A stretch of DNA of 64,000 nucleotides from Paracoccaceae bacterium (GCA_029244725.1 JAQWQJ010000102.1:62001-126000), one strand, 5' to 3'; shown: positions 52,539 to 61,467, counted from the stretch's first letter. Program-made: numbers and translations. Notes: generated from the letters alone by a model not told the origin.

Positions 52539-53686
52539 AACTGACTGGTGAATGGCTTCACTCTCCAGCAACACAAGCCGTTTTTTCAGTTTTGACCGAC
52601 GCGGGATATCAGGCTTATTTGGTCGGCGGATGCGTGAGGAACGCCTTGATCAGCGCAAACGTGACTGATTTTGACATCAGCACGGACGCAACGCCAACTA
52701 TAGTCACTAAATTAGCCGAAAATGCAGGCTTGCGGGTAATTCCAACGGGCATCGAGCATGGAACTGTGACCGTCGTATCCGGCGGCATTCCCCACGAAAT
52801 TACAACCTTTCGCAAGGATATGGAAACCGACGGGCGACATGCCGTGGTTTCATTCTCAACGTCGATCGATGAAGATGCAGCGCGGCGCGATTTTACGATG
52901 AATGCTCTCTACGCGGACGCGACTGGAAAGGTCTTGGACCCTTTAGGCGGTCTTGCTGATCTAAATGCGCGACATGTTCGATTCATTGGGAATGCTGGCG
53001 ATCGTATCCGCGAAGATTATTTGCGCATTCTGCGATTCTTTCGGTTCACAGCGTGGTACGGCGATACAGAGCTAGGTTTTGACCAAGACGCTTTGGCTGC
53101 AATTGGCGATAATTTAGCGGGAATAGAGTCTCTTTCTAAGGAGCGAGTGGGACAGGAACTTCAAAAATTGTTGTTGGCACCCAACCCTTCACCCGCCATC
53201 GCAGTCATGCAACAAACTGGCGTTTTGCACGCGATTTTACCGGGGGCGGATTCAAAGGCGCTCTCGATATTGGTGCATCATGAGGCGAAGGTCGATTTGG
53301 CACCATCGTTCCCACGACGATTGGCCGCGCTGGGACCGATCGATGCCAAAGAAATGTTGCGCGTCAGCAAATCTAACCTCCGTGATCGAGATGCTATTTT
53401 CAAAGCGGCGACTGAGATGGACTATGCGCAAGAGGCAGGATATCGGCTAGGAGCGACTCTGGGCACTGACTCTAGATTGCTTCGTTCGGCCTTATTAGAG
53501 ACGAATTTTGACACAAATGAACTCGAGCAAGTTAGTTTCGGCGCAGCTGCGAAGCTTCCAGTGAAAGCCGCAGACTTAATGGACCAGTTTCAGGGGCCGG
53601 CGCTGGGCGAAAAGCTTAGGCAGCTAGAAAATGCGTGGATCGCATCGGGATTCAGCCTTACAAAACAGCAATTGCTGGAAAGTTGA
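52535..53686 (+). CDS. CCA tRNA nucleotidyltransferase / poly(A) polymerase family
   Basis: 383-residue class II nucleotidyltransferase. AYLVGGCVRNALISANVTDF with D-F-D-I holds the catalytic aspartates near residues 45-50; RRDFTMNALYADATGKVLDP and DRIREDYLRILRFFRFTAWY are the nucleotide-selecting and neck motifs. In alphaproteobacteria this gene adds or repairs the tRNA 3' CCA. ATGA overlap with the Nudix gene; next gene starts 3 bases later. Confidence 0.92.
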   Translation: MKLTGEWLHSPATQAVFSVLTDAGYQAYLVGGCVRNALISANVTDFDISTDATPTIVTKLAENAGLRVIPTGIEHGTVTVVSGGIPHEITTFRKDMETDGRHAVVSFSTSIDEDAARRDFTMNALYADATGKVLDPLGGLADLNARHVRFIGNAGDRIREDYLRILRFFRFTAWYGDTELGFDQDALAAIGDNLAGIESLSKERVGQELQKLLLAPNPSPAIAVMQQTGVLHAILPGADSKALSILVHHEAKVDLAPSFPRRLAALGPIDAKEMLRVSKSNLRDRDAIFKAATEMDYAQEAGYRLGATLGTDSRLLRSALLETNFDTNELEQVSFGAAAKLPVKAADLMDQFQGPALGEKLRQLENAWIASGFSLTKQQLLES

Positions 53687-53688
53687 CC

Positions 53689-54912
53689 ATGGAAGAATTT
53701 CAAATCAAACGTCTTGGCCATTTGGGCGAAGGCATTGCCGACGGACCCGTTTATGCACCGCTAACCCTTCCAGGTGAGACCATCACCGCGACGCGCAATG
53801 GTGACAAGCTGACTGATATTCGCATCGTTACCCCTAGCGCGGATCGGGTCAAACCGCCTTGTCGACATTTTAAAAGCTGCGGCGGATGCTTGTTGCAACA
53901 TGCGAGCGATTCATTTGTTGAAAAATGGAAAGTTAACGTCGTTGAAACTGCGCTGAAAGCTCAGGAAATAGACACTAACATCGCCCAAATTGAAACATCA
54001 CCGGTTAATAGTCGCCGTCGGGCGACGCTAAGCGTGCGACGCACAAAGAAGGGTGCGTCTTCGGGTTTTCACGCACGCGGTTCGGACGTCATCGTTGAAA
54101 TTCCGGACTGTAAACTTTTGGATCCTCTGGTTTTGGCAGGGCGCGAAGTGGCCGAGGACATCGCGATTGGCTGTGGTTCGCGCAAAGGCGAATTGTCTGT
54201 TACAATCACTAAATCATTGAACGGACTGGATATTCACGTTTCTGGCGGCAAGCCCATCGACGGTCAGTTGCGAATTGACCTGTCAGCCATGATCGCGAAA
54301 CATAATCTGGCGCGCTTGGCGTGGGATGATGAAGTGATTGCCGAGGCCCATCCAGCATATCAACAATTCGGAAATGCGCGCGTGGTTCCACCTGCAGGCG
54401 CGTTCCTTCAGGCGACACAAGAGGGAGAGGCAAGCCTATTAAAGCTCATCCAAAATGCAGTCGGAAACGCCAAGTCCATCGCAGACATGTTTGCGGGCAG
54501 TGGGACGTTTACACTGCCTATGGCAGAGTTGGGCGAAATTAGAGCCTTTGAGAACGACCCCGACATGATAGAGGCGCTCGACAAAGGTTGGCGTTTAGCA
54601 AAAGGCCTGAAGAAAATTTCAGCCGAAGTCCGCGACCTTTTCCGAAATCCATTGATGCCCGAAGACATGTTGAAGTTCGACGCTGTGGTCCTCGATCCAC
54701 CAAGAGCAGGCGCGCGGGCGCAGGTCGAACAATTGGCGGCCTCATCTGTGCCGGTTGTTGCGTTTGTGTCCTGCAACCCGGTCACCTTTGCCCGAGATGC
54801 CAAAATGCTCATTGATGGGGGTTATTCGATTGGTGACGTGCATGTTGTCGATCAATTTAGATGGTCGCCACATATCGAAGTCTTTGCGAAGTTCGAAAAA
54901 CACGCTGGATAA
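53689..54912 (+). CDS. Class I SAM-dependent RNA methyltransferase (TrmA/RlmD family)
   Basis: 407 residues from ATG 53689; an upstream frame overlaps the preceding gene. Four-cysteine iron-sulfur pattern CRHFKSCGGCLLQH near residue 62; SAM site MFAGSGTFTLPMAEL near 270; catalytic SCNPVTFARDAKML near 365 and DQFRWSPHIEVFAKF. This family forms 5-methyluridine in 23S rRNA or tRNA; the target here is not determinable, and no TRAM domain is obvious at the short N-terminus. Confidence 0.88.
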   Translation: MEEFQIKRLGHLGEGIADGPVYAPLTLPGETITATRNGDKLTDIRIVTPSADRVKPPCRHFKSCGGCLLQHASDSFVEKWKVNVVETALKAQEIDTNIAQIETSPVNSRRRATLSVRRTKKGASSGFHARGSDVIVEIPDCKLLDPLVLAGREVAEDIAIGCGSRKGELSVTITKSLNGLDIHVSGGKPIDGQLRIDLSAMIAKHNLARLAWDDEVIAEAHPAYQQFGNARVVPPAGAFLQATQEGEASLLKLIQNAVGNAKSIADMFAGSGTFTLPMAELGEIRAFENDPDMIEALDKGWRLAKGLKKISAEVRDLFRNPLMPEDMLKFDAVVLDPPRAGARAQVEQLAASSVPVVAFVSCNPVTFARDAKMLIDGGYSIGDVHVVDQFRWSPHIEVFAKFEKHAG

Positions 54913-54931
54913 GCATAGCGTAGCATTTTTT
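54902..54931 (+). terminator. Weak terminator after the RNA methyltransferase
   Basis: ACGCT (54902-54906) pairs with AGCGT (54917-54921), then AGCATTTTTT. Short stem with a T6 run, just at the methyltransferase stop. Confidence 0.35.
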
Positions 54932-54984
54932 CTCAACTCGCTGTAAGTTCCGCTCAAAGGGCATTAGAGACCCGTGAGCAGATT

Positions 54985-55476
54985 ATGATTATTAGACGAT
55001 TATTCCTTTTAGGGGCGGTTATGCTTTTGACCGCTTGTTTGCCTGTTTTAGGCTCGATTCCGCAGCCTAAAATCACCTCGATTGAAGTACACAAAGCGGA
55101 TCGAGTGTTGAAACTTCTCAGCTACGGTATTCCCATCCGACGCTACGACATTGATTTAGGGTCACAACCAGTTGGACCCAAACGGGAACGTGGCGACGGT
55201 AAAACCCCTGAGGGTAAATATCACATTACCCACGTAAACACGCAGAGCCGGTTCACACTTTCTTTGGGGATTAACTATCCAAACGAAGAAGATTTAAGGA
55301 TTTCGACGGCCGCAGGTGTTGATCCAGGAGACGATATTTTTGTGCACGGCTTACCTAATGGCTACGGCAGCGCAGTTCCTGATTGGACCAATGGGTGCAT
55401 GGCTGTGGGCAACGCCGAGATCAAGGAAATCGTATCTTTGGTCAAACTGGGAACGCCGATAACTATTTATCCCTAG
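54985..55476 (+). CDS. L,D-transpeptidase (YkuD) family lipoprotein
   Basis: 163 residues with an N-terminal signal and lipobox LLTAC (cysteine near residue 18). The YkuD domain has RGDGKTPEGKYHITHVN, DDIFVHGLP and DWTNGCMAVGN; H and C correspond to the catalytic histidine and cysteine (the C lies in N-G-C in place of the usual S-x-G-C). The small compact form resembles YafK-like proteins. Likely acts on peptidoglycan cross-links or on anchoring outer-membrane proteins. Convergent end-to-end with the CAP-domain gene. Confidence 0.85.
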   Translation: MIIRRLFLLGAVMLLTACLPVLGSIPQPKITSIEVHKADRVLKLLSYGIPIRRYDIDLGSQPVGPKRERGDGKTPEGKYHITHVNTQSRFTLSLGINYPNEEDLRISTAAGVDPGDDIFVHGLPNGYGSAVPDWTNGCMAVGNAEIKEIVSLVKLGTPITIYP

Positions 55477-56049
55477 TTAACCGTCCTCGGGCTCTTCCAG
55501 CAAAGCTGACAATTCTTCATCCGTTAGAAGCGTAAAGCCTACTGATTTACCGGTGACCAACGTCCACCAGATTTTGCCGTTTCGCTCTTGGTACCAAGAA
55601 AAGCCAATATGCTCGGCCCGAGGGTCTAGGATCACGTTTTTGGTGTCTTCTTGAGACATCCAAGCTGATAACGTTTCAAGCTCAGTTTCGAAAGTTTCAG
55701 ATATCGTTTCGCCAAGAAACTCACCATCATAGCCAACCCGCGCAACACGATCTAACGGCGAAGAGCCATCCGAGCCAAAGTGCCATGGACGGTTCTGCAA
55801 AGACATGTCTCGCGCATGGGTTGCGGCAGCAGCATTCAGACGACTGTTAAGGGAAAGCTTGTCGACCGAAGACGCCAATCGCAGGGCATTTATCGAATCA
55901 AGCATGCGATATTGGATCGTCGCCTTGTCGCCAGCAGGTATCGAATAGAGTCGAGGAAGCGGTTTTTCGCCCGAAATAGCCTCTTCAGGGACTTCACATG
56001 CCGCCAAAAGCATTGCGAACGCAAAGATGATTGATGTCACTAACCGCAT
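55477..56049 (-). CDS. CAP (SCP-like) domain lipoprotein
   Basis: 190 residues from ATG 56049 (MRLVTSIIFAFAMLLAAC); lipobox LLAAC gives a lipid-anchored periplasmic protein. CAP domain: MLDSINALRLASSVDKLSLN, AAAATHARDMSLQ, LGETISETFETELETLSAWM and HIGFSWYQE followed by WWTLVTG. Bacterial CAP proteins are of mixed and mostly unknown role, several linked to cell wall. It lies between two L,D-transpeptidase-type genes. Confidence 0.82.
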   Translation of the reverse strand: MRLVTSIIFAFAMLLAACEVPEEAISGEKPLPRLYSIPAGDKATIQYRMLDSINALRLASSVDKLSLNSRLNAAAATHARDMSLQNRPWHFGSDGSSPLDRVARVGYDGEFLGETISETFETELETLSAWMSQEDTKNVILDPRAEHIGFSWYQERNGKIWWTLVTGKSVGFTLLTDEELSALLEEPEDG

Positions 56050-56208
56050 GTTCGGCTCTTTTCTGCCCATTGTGCTACCCGATTACCTTTAGCAGCCTAA
56101 ATATTCAAATCCACAATTCAATTCGGCACGATGACGCTTGTTTGAATTGCGGGGATCGGTTCGGCGACATAAGGTACCGAAAATTCATGAACCGGTCTGG
56201 AGACAGGA

Positions 56209-56817
56209 ATGGTTGACGACAAATTGGGGCGCATGGGGCGTAGAAAGTTTCTGTTGGCCAGCGGTGCTACAGTTCTGGGCAGCCGGGCTGTTGCTCAGGA
56301 AGCGTTTGCAGATGGCGAAACGACGGAAGTCGAAGAAGACGTTTCACCGGCGGTTCGCAACAATATCTCAAGCTTTCGTATGCTCGATTGGCAGCCATAC
56401 TTCGAAAACCTGAGAAAAGGCGCCATTCTGGTCGATACGACATCACGCGCGGTCCATTTTTGGTCTGAAGGTGAGGATGTCTACAAGCTCTATCCATCGA
56501 GCGTTCCGCTGACAGATGACCTTACGCGATTGGGTCGAACCAGCGTGATTCGCAAAGTCGAAGGACCAAGCTGGCGTCCGACGCCATCGATGAAGGAAAG
56601 CAATCCAGACTGGCCGGATTTTATTGGGCCCGGTCCAGATAACCCTCTCGGCACACATGCATTGTACCTAAGCTGGCAATTTTATCGGATTCACGGCACA
56701 CACGATACACGCAAAATCGGGCGACGTTCGTCGAATGGGTGCATTGGCCTTTACAACGAACACATTGCAGAACTGTTCGGATTGGCCAAAGTTGGCACAC
56801 AAGTGTTGCTTATTTGA
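56209..56817 (+). CDS. L,D-transpeptidase with Tat-type signal
   Basis: 202 residues. GRRKFLLASGATVLGSRAVA near residue 10 is a twin-arginine style signal. The catalytic domain includes DTTSRAVHFWSEGED, SNPDWPDFIGPGPDNPLGTH, FYRIHGTHDTRKIG and RRSSNGCIGLYNEHI, the complete H-x-G-T ... S-x-G-C-I motif of YkuD enzymes. Makes 3-3 peptidoglycan cross-links or attaches proteins. GAGACAGGA before ATG 56209; ATG 56233 is an alternative that puts the Tat motif at the N-terminus. Preceded by a 159-base gap with no clear signal. Confidence 0.9.
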   Translation: MVDDKLGRMGRRKFLLASGATVLGSRAVAQEAFADGETTEVEEDVSPAVRNNISSFRMLDWQPYFENLRKGAILVDTTSRAVHFWSEGEDVYKLYPSSVPLTDDLTRLGRTSVIRKVEGPSWRPTPSMKESNPDWPDFIGPGPDNPLGTHALYLSWQFYRIHGTHDTRKIGRRSSNGCIGLYNEHIAELFGLAKVGTQVLLI

Positions 56818-56966
56818 CCACATTATCGTGAACCCACTGAAGTTTGCCTGAAGTTACGTTTGCATTCTGACATATTTCTTGGTTACACAGGGTCACGAGG
56901 AAAGTCATGCCCGCTTTGTGCCGAATGTGAATTCGACCAAAGCTGTTTATATTTGGAGGTTTCACC

Positions 56967-57152
56967 ATGAAAAAATTCGTATTCGCAGCAGCGATCGTAG
57001 CAGCTTCGGCCGCAGCAGTTCACGCCGGTTCGCCAGAGATGGCAACTATGGACCCAGTTGTTGTTGTTGACGCAGCAGAATCAGCATCTTCAGGTAGCAG
57101 CTGGATCATTCCAATGATCCTTCTTGCGCTGTTGGTTGCAACAGGCCTTTAA
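56967..57152 (+). CDS. Small secreted or membrane-anchored protein, unknown function
   Basis: 61 residues: signal peptide (KKFVFAAAIVAASAAAVHA) with likely cleavage after AHA-like V-H-A, a short acidic middle, and a C-terminal hydrophobic segment (WIIPMILLALLVATG). Strong GGAGG ribosome site 8 bases before ATG and a near-perfect terminator right after show it is a real, probably abundant single-gene transcript. A conserved gene of this style often lies near hemH in Rhodobacterales, from memory; function not known. Confidence 0.75.
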   Translation: MKKFVFAAAIVAASAAAVHAGSPEMATMDPVVVVDAAESASSGSSWIIPMILLALLVATGL

Positions 57153-57188
57153 TAGGCTCTGGCAGTTTCGACTGTCGCACAAGAATTC

Positions 57189-57222
57189 GGGCGGTAAGGG
57201 CAACCTTGCCGCCCTTTTTCTA
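57189..57222 (+). terminator. Strong intrinsic terminator of the small protein gene
   Basis: GGGCGGTAAGG (57189-57199) pairs with CCTTGCCGCCC (57204-57214), an 11-bp stem with one G-T wobble and a GCAA tetraloop, followed by TTTTTCT. It ends three bases before the convergent hemH. Confidence 0.92.
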
Positions 57223-57224
57223 TT

Positions 57225-58265
57225 CTAGACAACCCATCCAGATAGGTTGTCTTCAATTATCCGAGATAGCGTTGCAATATGAGTGTCGTCGTCGTTTAGG
57301 CACGGAATGTAGGTAAACGCTTCACCGCCAGCGTTCTCAAAACTTTCAAAGATCTCTTCGTTGATTTCTTCGAGCGTTTCGATGCAATCGGATGAAAACG
57401 CCGGCGCAATCACGGCGATGTTCTTCTTCCCAGCCTTCGCCAAGCGCGCAACCTCTTCGACGGTATAGGGCTGTAGCCATTCTTCAGGGCCGAACTTGGA
57501 CTGGAAGGTTGAGATTATTTCACTGTCCTGCCACCCCAAACGCTCTTTCAATAGCCGAGTCGTTTTTACGCATTGGCAGTGATATGGATCGCCTTCCAAA
57601 AGATATCGTTTAGGCAGCCCGTGGTATGAGCATACCAAAACGTTAGGTTTCTTGTCTAAACCGGCATATGCCCTCTCAACCGATTGGGCGAGTGCGTCTA
57701 TGTATTGCGGGTCGGAATAATAAGGATCAACAACCCGTACTGTTGGCTGCCATTTCTGCTTCATCAGAACCCGAAAAAACTGGTCGTTGGCCGTGGCAGA
57801 GGTCGCGCCTGCATAATGTGGGTACAGAGGGAAAAACAGAACCTTCCGGCAGCCAGCATCAATCAGCCCCTGTAGCCGTTCCTCGGTTGAGGGTCGCCCA
57901 TAGCGCATGCAGTAATCAACGACGACTTGATCGCCATAACGTGCCTGCATTGCCGTTGTGATTTTTGCGGTCTGTTGTTTTGTAATGGTTGCTAGCGGGC
58001 TTTCACCGGCATCGTGATTCCAAATCGATTTGTACGCAGCGCCTGATTTTGATGGTCGGGTGGTCAGGATTATCAACTGCAGCAAGGGCTGCCAAATCCA
58101 TGGGGAATAATCGATAACCCTGCGATCGGAAAGAAATTCACCCAAGTAGCGCCGCATCGACCAGTAATCGTAATTGTCTGGCGTCCCGAGGTTCGCCAAC
58201 AACACGCCAACCTTTTCAGAGGGTAGCTTTGGATGGTCACTAGGGGCGTGGCTTAGATCGTTCAT
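57225..58265 (-). CDS. hemH: Ferrochelatase
   Basis: Inserts iron into protoporphyrin IX, last step of heme synthesis. 346 residues. VGVLLANLGTPDNYDYW opens the family fold; LFFPLYPHYAGATSATAND, VLVCSYHGLPKRYLLEGDPY (catalytic histidine) and APAFSSDCIETLEEI are signatures. No extended C-terminal iron-sulfur tail is evident. HemJ at 15 kb and HemW at 22 kb are other heme-related genes of the window. Confidence 0.97.
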   Translation of the reverse strand: MNDLSHAPSDHPKLPSEKVGVLLANLGTPDNYDYWSMRRYLGEFLSDRRVIDYSPWIWQPLLQLIILTTRPSKSGAAYKSIWNHDAGESPLATITKQQTAKITTAMQARYGDQVVVDYCMRYGRPSTEERLQGLIDAGCRKVLFFPLYPHYAGATSATANDQFFRVLMKQKWQPTVRVVDPYYSDPQYIDALAQSVERAYAGLDKKPNVLVCSYHGLPKRYLLEGDPYHCQCVKTTRLLKERLGWQDSEIISTFQSKFGPEEWLQPYTVEEVARLAKAGKKNIAVIAPAFSSDCIETLEEINEEIFESFENAGGEAFTYIPCLNDDDTHIATLSRIIEDNLSGWVV

Positions 58266-58319
58266 TCGAAGGCGCTTTCTGAATTCGGTAAAATGAGTCT
58301 ACAAGTCAATGGAATGGCG

Positions 58320-59141
58320 TCAATCTTTGAGAGTGTTTTCGGTTGTGCCCAAAGCCGCGGCCAACGAGTGGCTGGCTGATCCACGTCTTAGCGGTTTTTG
58401 TTGGGTTTCAGCCGGTGCCCAACCTAACAAGTAAACCTGCTCGAAGGTCGCCAATATTCGGTTGCTTTGGGTTGAATGATCTCGTGCGTAGTGTTCTTGA
58501 ACAGCCGCGAACAGGCTTGGCTTGACGGGTGCTTTGTGCCGCTCGATTAACGCACTGGTTTCCCCCATAGCCCGAAGGTCGTGCATTAGGTGAATAGCGT
58601 CACGATATTCAACATTGATTGGTACCGAATCCGCTACGGGCAGCGCTAATCCGGCGCGTTGTAATAAAGCGCCCATATCCCGAATTTCGGCCATCGGCGC
58701 AATTCTTGGCGACAGGCCGCCGTACATTGCGATTTCCGCTTTTGTCAGTGAATTCCGCAGCTCGGTTAGGGTCTTGCCCCCAAAAGCGACGGACATAAAC
58801 AAGCCGTCGGGGCGCAAAGCGCGGCGGCACTGGATAATCTGGCCAATCGGGTCATTTGCCCAATGCAGGCACATCGCGTGTATTACCAAATCCTGTGTTT
58901 CAGGCACTAAATCCAACGTTTCGTCATCAGCAATGACCCGAGTGTCGGGAAAAGCGTCCGCCCAAACCTCGGGATGACCCGTTACAATCGTTACGTCTGT
59001 AAACGCTCGGTTAACCATCAATAGACGATCCTGAATCTCAGCAATCGCCTCTTCGTGTAGGAAATTCGCTGGCGCAGATCGTGCACGGGCGCGATTGCGT
59101 AGCAGGACCGCGCGGTCAGTTATTTTTGGGATCGGGTTCAT
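58320..59141 (-). CDS. SAM-dependent methyltransferase (BioC/NDUFAF5-like)
   Basis: 273 residues from ATG 59141. Starts ITDRAVLLRNRARARSAPAN, characteristic of the group containing mitochondrial NDUFAF5 and bacterial homologues; LVIHAMCLHWANDPIGQIIQ and RRALRPDGLFMSVAFGG follow the degenerate SAM-binding core. NDUFAF5 hydroxylates complex I arginine; the bacterial role is untested. Divergent from comF with only 11 bases between start codons. Confidence 0.78.
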   Translation of the reverse strand: MNPIPKITDRAVLLRNRARARSAPANFLHEEAIAEIQDRLLMVNRAFTDVTIVTGHPEVWADAFPDTRVIADDETLDLVPETQDLVIHAMCLHWANDPIGQIIQCRRALRPDGLFMSVAFGGKTLTELRNSLTKAEIAMYGGLSPRIAPMAEIRDMGALLQRAGLALPVADSVPINVEYRDAIHLMHDLRAMGETSALIERHKAPVKPSLFAAVQEHYARDHSTQSNRILATFEQVYLLGWAPAETQQKPLRRGSASHSLAAALGTTENTLKD

Positions 59142-59152
59142 AAGAAGGTAAT

Positions 59153-59887
59153 ATGTTCGGAAACTCCGCAATTCAAACCGTATTCGAGACTGTATTCCCT
59201 CCGCAGTGCATTTCTTGCCAAGCTATTGTCGAAAAGACAGGTGGACTTTGTGGTCCTTGTTGGCGGGATACACATTTCATCTTGGGGTTAGCATGTGCGA
59301 AATGCGGTGCGCCGCTTATAGGCGACGAGTCTGAGCAGGATGAATGGTGTGACGATTGTCTGGTGATTGCGCGACCTTGGGATAAAGGCGTCGCTGCACT
59401 GGTTTATAGTGGGGCCGGAAAGCGTTTGGTTTTGGGTCTGAAACACGCCGATCGATCTGAGGTTTGCAAACCGGCAGCCCAATGGATGGCACAGAAAATT
59501 GGTCCTGATTTGGCTCAAAACGCCTTGATTGTACCTATTCCCTTGCATTGGTATCGGTTCTTTAAGCGGCGCTATAATCAGTCTGCCCTTCTGGCCACCC
59601 AGATCGCAAAACTAACGGGCACGCATTACGTGCCTGATTTGTTATTGCGAAAGCGGGCGACTAAATCGTTGGACGGGCTGACCAAGGATCAAAGGTTTCA
59701 GGTATTGGATCAGGCGATCTCGGTGAATCCACGACAATCACAAAGAATTGAAGGGGCTGATGTGTTGCTTGTTGACGACGTTATGACCAGCGGGGCAACG
59801 TTTGCGGCCGCTACAGAAGCCTGTTTTGCAAGCGGCGCAAAATCGGTATGTGTGGTAGCACTGGCACGCGTGGTAAAAGATGCCTAA
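59153..59887 (+). CDS. comF: ComF family amidophosphoribosyltransferase-like protein
   Basis: 244 residues. N-terminal zinc-like cysteines CISCQAIVEKTGGLCGPCW and CAKCGAP ... WCDDC; then ALVYSGAGKRLVLGLKHADR, FFKRRYNQSALLA and the PRPP loop VLLVDDVMTSGATFAAA. ComF is needed for DNA uptake in transformable bacteria and has a PRTase fold. Followed by grxC and the nitrilase gene, a common Rhodobacterales order. Confidence 0.9.
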   Translation: MFGNSAIQTVFETVFPPQCISCQAIVEKTGGLCGPCWRDTHFILGLACAKCGAPLIGDESEQDEWCDDCLVIARPWDKGVAALVYSGAGKRLVLGLKHADRSEVCKPAAQWMAQKIGPDLAQNALIVPIPLHWYRFFKRRYNQSALLATQIAKLTGTHYVPDLLLRKRATKSLDGLTKDQRFQVLDQAISVNPRQSQRIEGADVLLVDDVMTSGATFAAATEACFASGAKSVCVVALARVVKDA

Positions 59888-59923
59888 ATTGGCATACGAA
59901 CCGCAAACACAAAGGGCTGACCA

Positions 59924-60184
59924 ATGCCGACCATCGAAATGTATTCTTCACCACTCTGCGGGTACTGCCACGCAGCCAAGCGTTTGCTCAAAAGCAAGAA
60001 TGTTGAGTTTGATGAGATTAACGTTCTCACAAACCCTGGTCGCAAGCCCGAAATGATTCAGCGGGCAAATGGCGGACACACCGTGCCTCAGATATTCATT
60101 GATGGCGTTCATGTTGGAGGTTGCGATGAACTTTACGCGCTTGAGCGGGCAGGAAAGCTGGATCCGCTTCTAACTGCCGCCTAA
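59924..60184 (+). CDS. grxC: Glutaredoxin 3
   Basis: 86 residues. Active site C12-G-Y-C15 in SSPLCGYCHAAK; TVPQIFIDGVHVGGCDELYA binds glutathione. CGYC rather than CPYC is common in alphaproteobacterial GrxC. GCTGACCAATG leads in from comF; the nitrilase gene starts 6 bases later. Confidence 0.95.
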   Translation: MPTIEMYSSPLCGYCHAAKRLLKSKNVEFDEINVLTNPGRKPEMIQRANGGHTVPQIFIDGVHVGGCDELYALERAGKLDPLLTAA

Positions 60185-60190
60185 CTCACC

Positions 60191-61033
60191 ATGAAAACGG
60201 CTCTGATTCAGCTTAATTCGTCGGATAATCCTGATGACAATTTGCTGCAAATTCTCGGATACTTGTCTGAAGCCGTTAAAAGCGGCGCTGAATTTTGCCT
60301 AACCCCTGAGGTTAGCAATTGCGTCTCGACTAGTCGCGAGCATCAAATTTCAGTTCTGAAGCATGAAGCGGATGATGAAACCCTTAAGGCGGTTCGCGAT
60401 TTTGCCGCCGCGCATTCGGTTTGGGTGCTCATCGGCTCTTTGGCATTGAAGACAGATGACCAAGATGGTCGCTTTGCAAATCGTTCGTTTTTGATTGATC
60501 CGACAGGGGCGATCACTGCCAAATATGATAAAATTCACATGTTCGATGTTCAGGTATCGCCTGAGGAGACATACCATGAAAGCGCAGGATATCGACCGGG
60601 AACAGAGTCTATTCTTGCCCAAACACCCATTGGCATGATCGGATTGACTGTTTGCTATGACGTCCGTTTCCCGCATCTCTATCGCGATTTGGCAAAAGCT
60701 GGTGCTGAAATTTTAACGGTACCATCTGCGTTTTCCCCAGCGACAGGCGCAACCCATTGGGCGCCATTGCTGAAAGCGCGCGCGATAGAAAATGGCTGTT
60801 ACGTGCTGGCGCCCGCCCAAACGGGCAAGCATGTTGCGTCGAAGGGAAAATCCAGATCGACCTTTGGCCACAGCATGGTTGTAGACCCTTGGGGGAGCGT
60901 TGTGCTCGATGCTGGAACCGAAGTTGGTGTCCATATCATTGATTTGGATCTTCAATCCGTGTCACAAACACGCAAAAGGGTTCCATCTTTGATGCACGAT
61001 CGAGACTATACGGGGCCAAAAGGACCGGAATGA
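60191..61033 (+). CDS. Carbon-nitrogen hydrolase (Nit1/Nit2-like, probable deaminated glutathione amidase)
   Basis: 280 residues. Catalytic triad E40 (CLTPEVSNC), K114 (AKYDKIHMFDV) and C155 (TVCYDVRFPHLYRDLA). PSAFSPATGATHWAPLLKAR and GHSMVVDPWGSV are typical of the Nit branch that repairs deaminated glutathione, an apt neighbour for grxC. ATGA overlap couples it to the MarR-family gene. Confidence 0.88.
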   Translation: MKTALIQLNSSDNPDDNLLQILGYLSEAVKSGAEFCLTPEVSNCVSTSREHQISVLKHEADDETLKAVRDFAAAHSVWVLIGSLALKTDDQDGRFANRSFLIDPTGAITAKYDKIHMFDVQVSPEETYHESAGYRPGTESILAQTPIGMIGLTVCYDVRFPHLYRDLAKAGAEILTVPSAFSPATGATHWAPLLKARAIENGCYVLAPAQTGKHVASKGKSRSTFGHSMVVDPWGSVVLDAGTEVGVHIIDLDLQSVSQTRKRVPSLMHDRDYTGPKGPE

Positions 61034-61467
61034 GCGCGACACTTACCAATCTTGCCGTTTCGCTGTTTAGCGAAATCATGACCGCCGATCAGTTGGCGCG
61101 GGACCGTTTGGGCAAACTGCTGCCCAAAGGCATGGAGATTTCCCATTTCTCATTGCTTAACCATTTGACCCACTCGAGCGAGGAAAAAACACCCGCACAG
61201 TTGGCCAAAAGCTTTCATGTGACACGGGGCGCGATGTCAAACACCCTAAGCCGTCTTGAAGTATCGGGATACATTCATATTCGGCCAGATTGGGATGATG
61301 CGCGCCGCAAATTGGTGACGATTAGCCCAGCCGGACGCCAAGCGCGCGATCGCGCATTGACGGCGATTTCCCCTTTAATAGACACTGTTGTGGCCGATTT
61401 GGGCGAAGCAAAAGTCCGTGCTGCGATTCCCGTGTTGCGCGATTTGCGCCAGAAACTTGAGCAATGA
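61030..61467 (+). CDS. MarR family transcriptional regulator
   Basis: 145 residues. Winged helix: TPAQLAKSFHVTRGAMSNTL then SRLEVSGYIHIRPDWDDARR, the D-x-R-R-K wing typical of MarR. N- and C-terminal helices form the dimer interface. Ligand and targets unknown. ATGA overlap with the nitrilase gene; convergent abutting with ubiG. Confidence 0.9.
   Translation: MSATLTNLAVSLFSEIMTADQLARDRLGKLLPKGMEISHFSLLNHLTHSSEEKTPAQLAKSFHVTRGAMSNTLSRLEVSGYIHIRPDWDDARRKLVTISPAGRQARDRALTAISPLIDTVVADLGEAKVRAAIPVLRDLRQKLEQ

Noticed and set aside
56818-56966. tRNA or small RNA gene before the 61-residue protein
   Set aside because: No cloverleaf, T-loop sequence or clear promoter found; only the leader of the small gene is supported.
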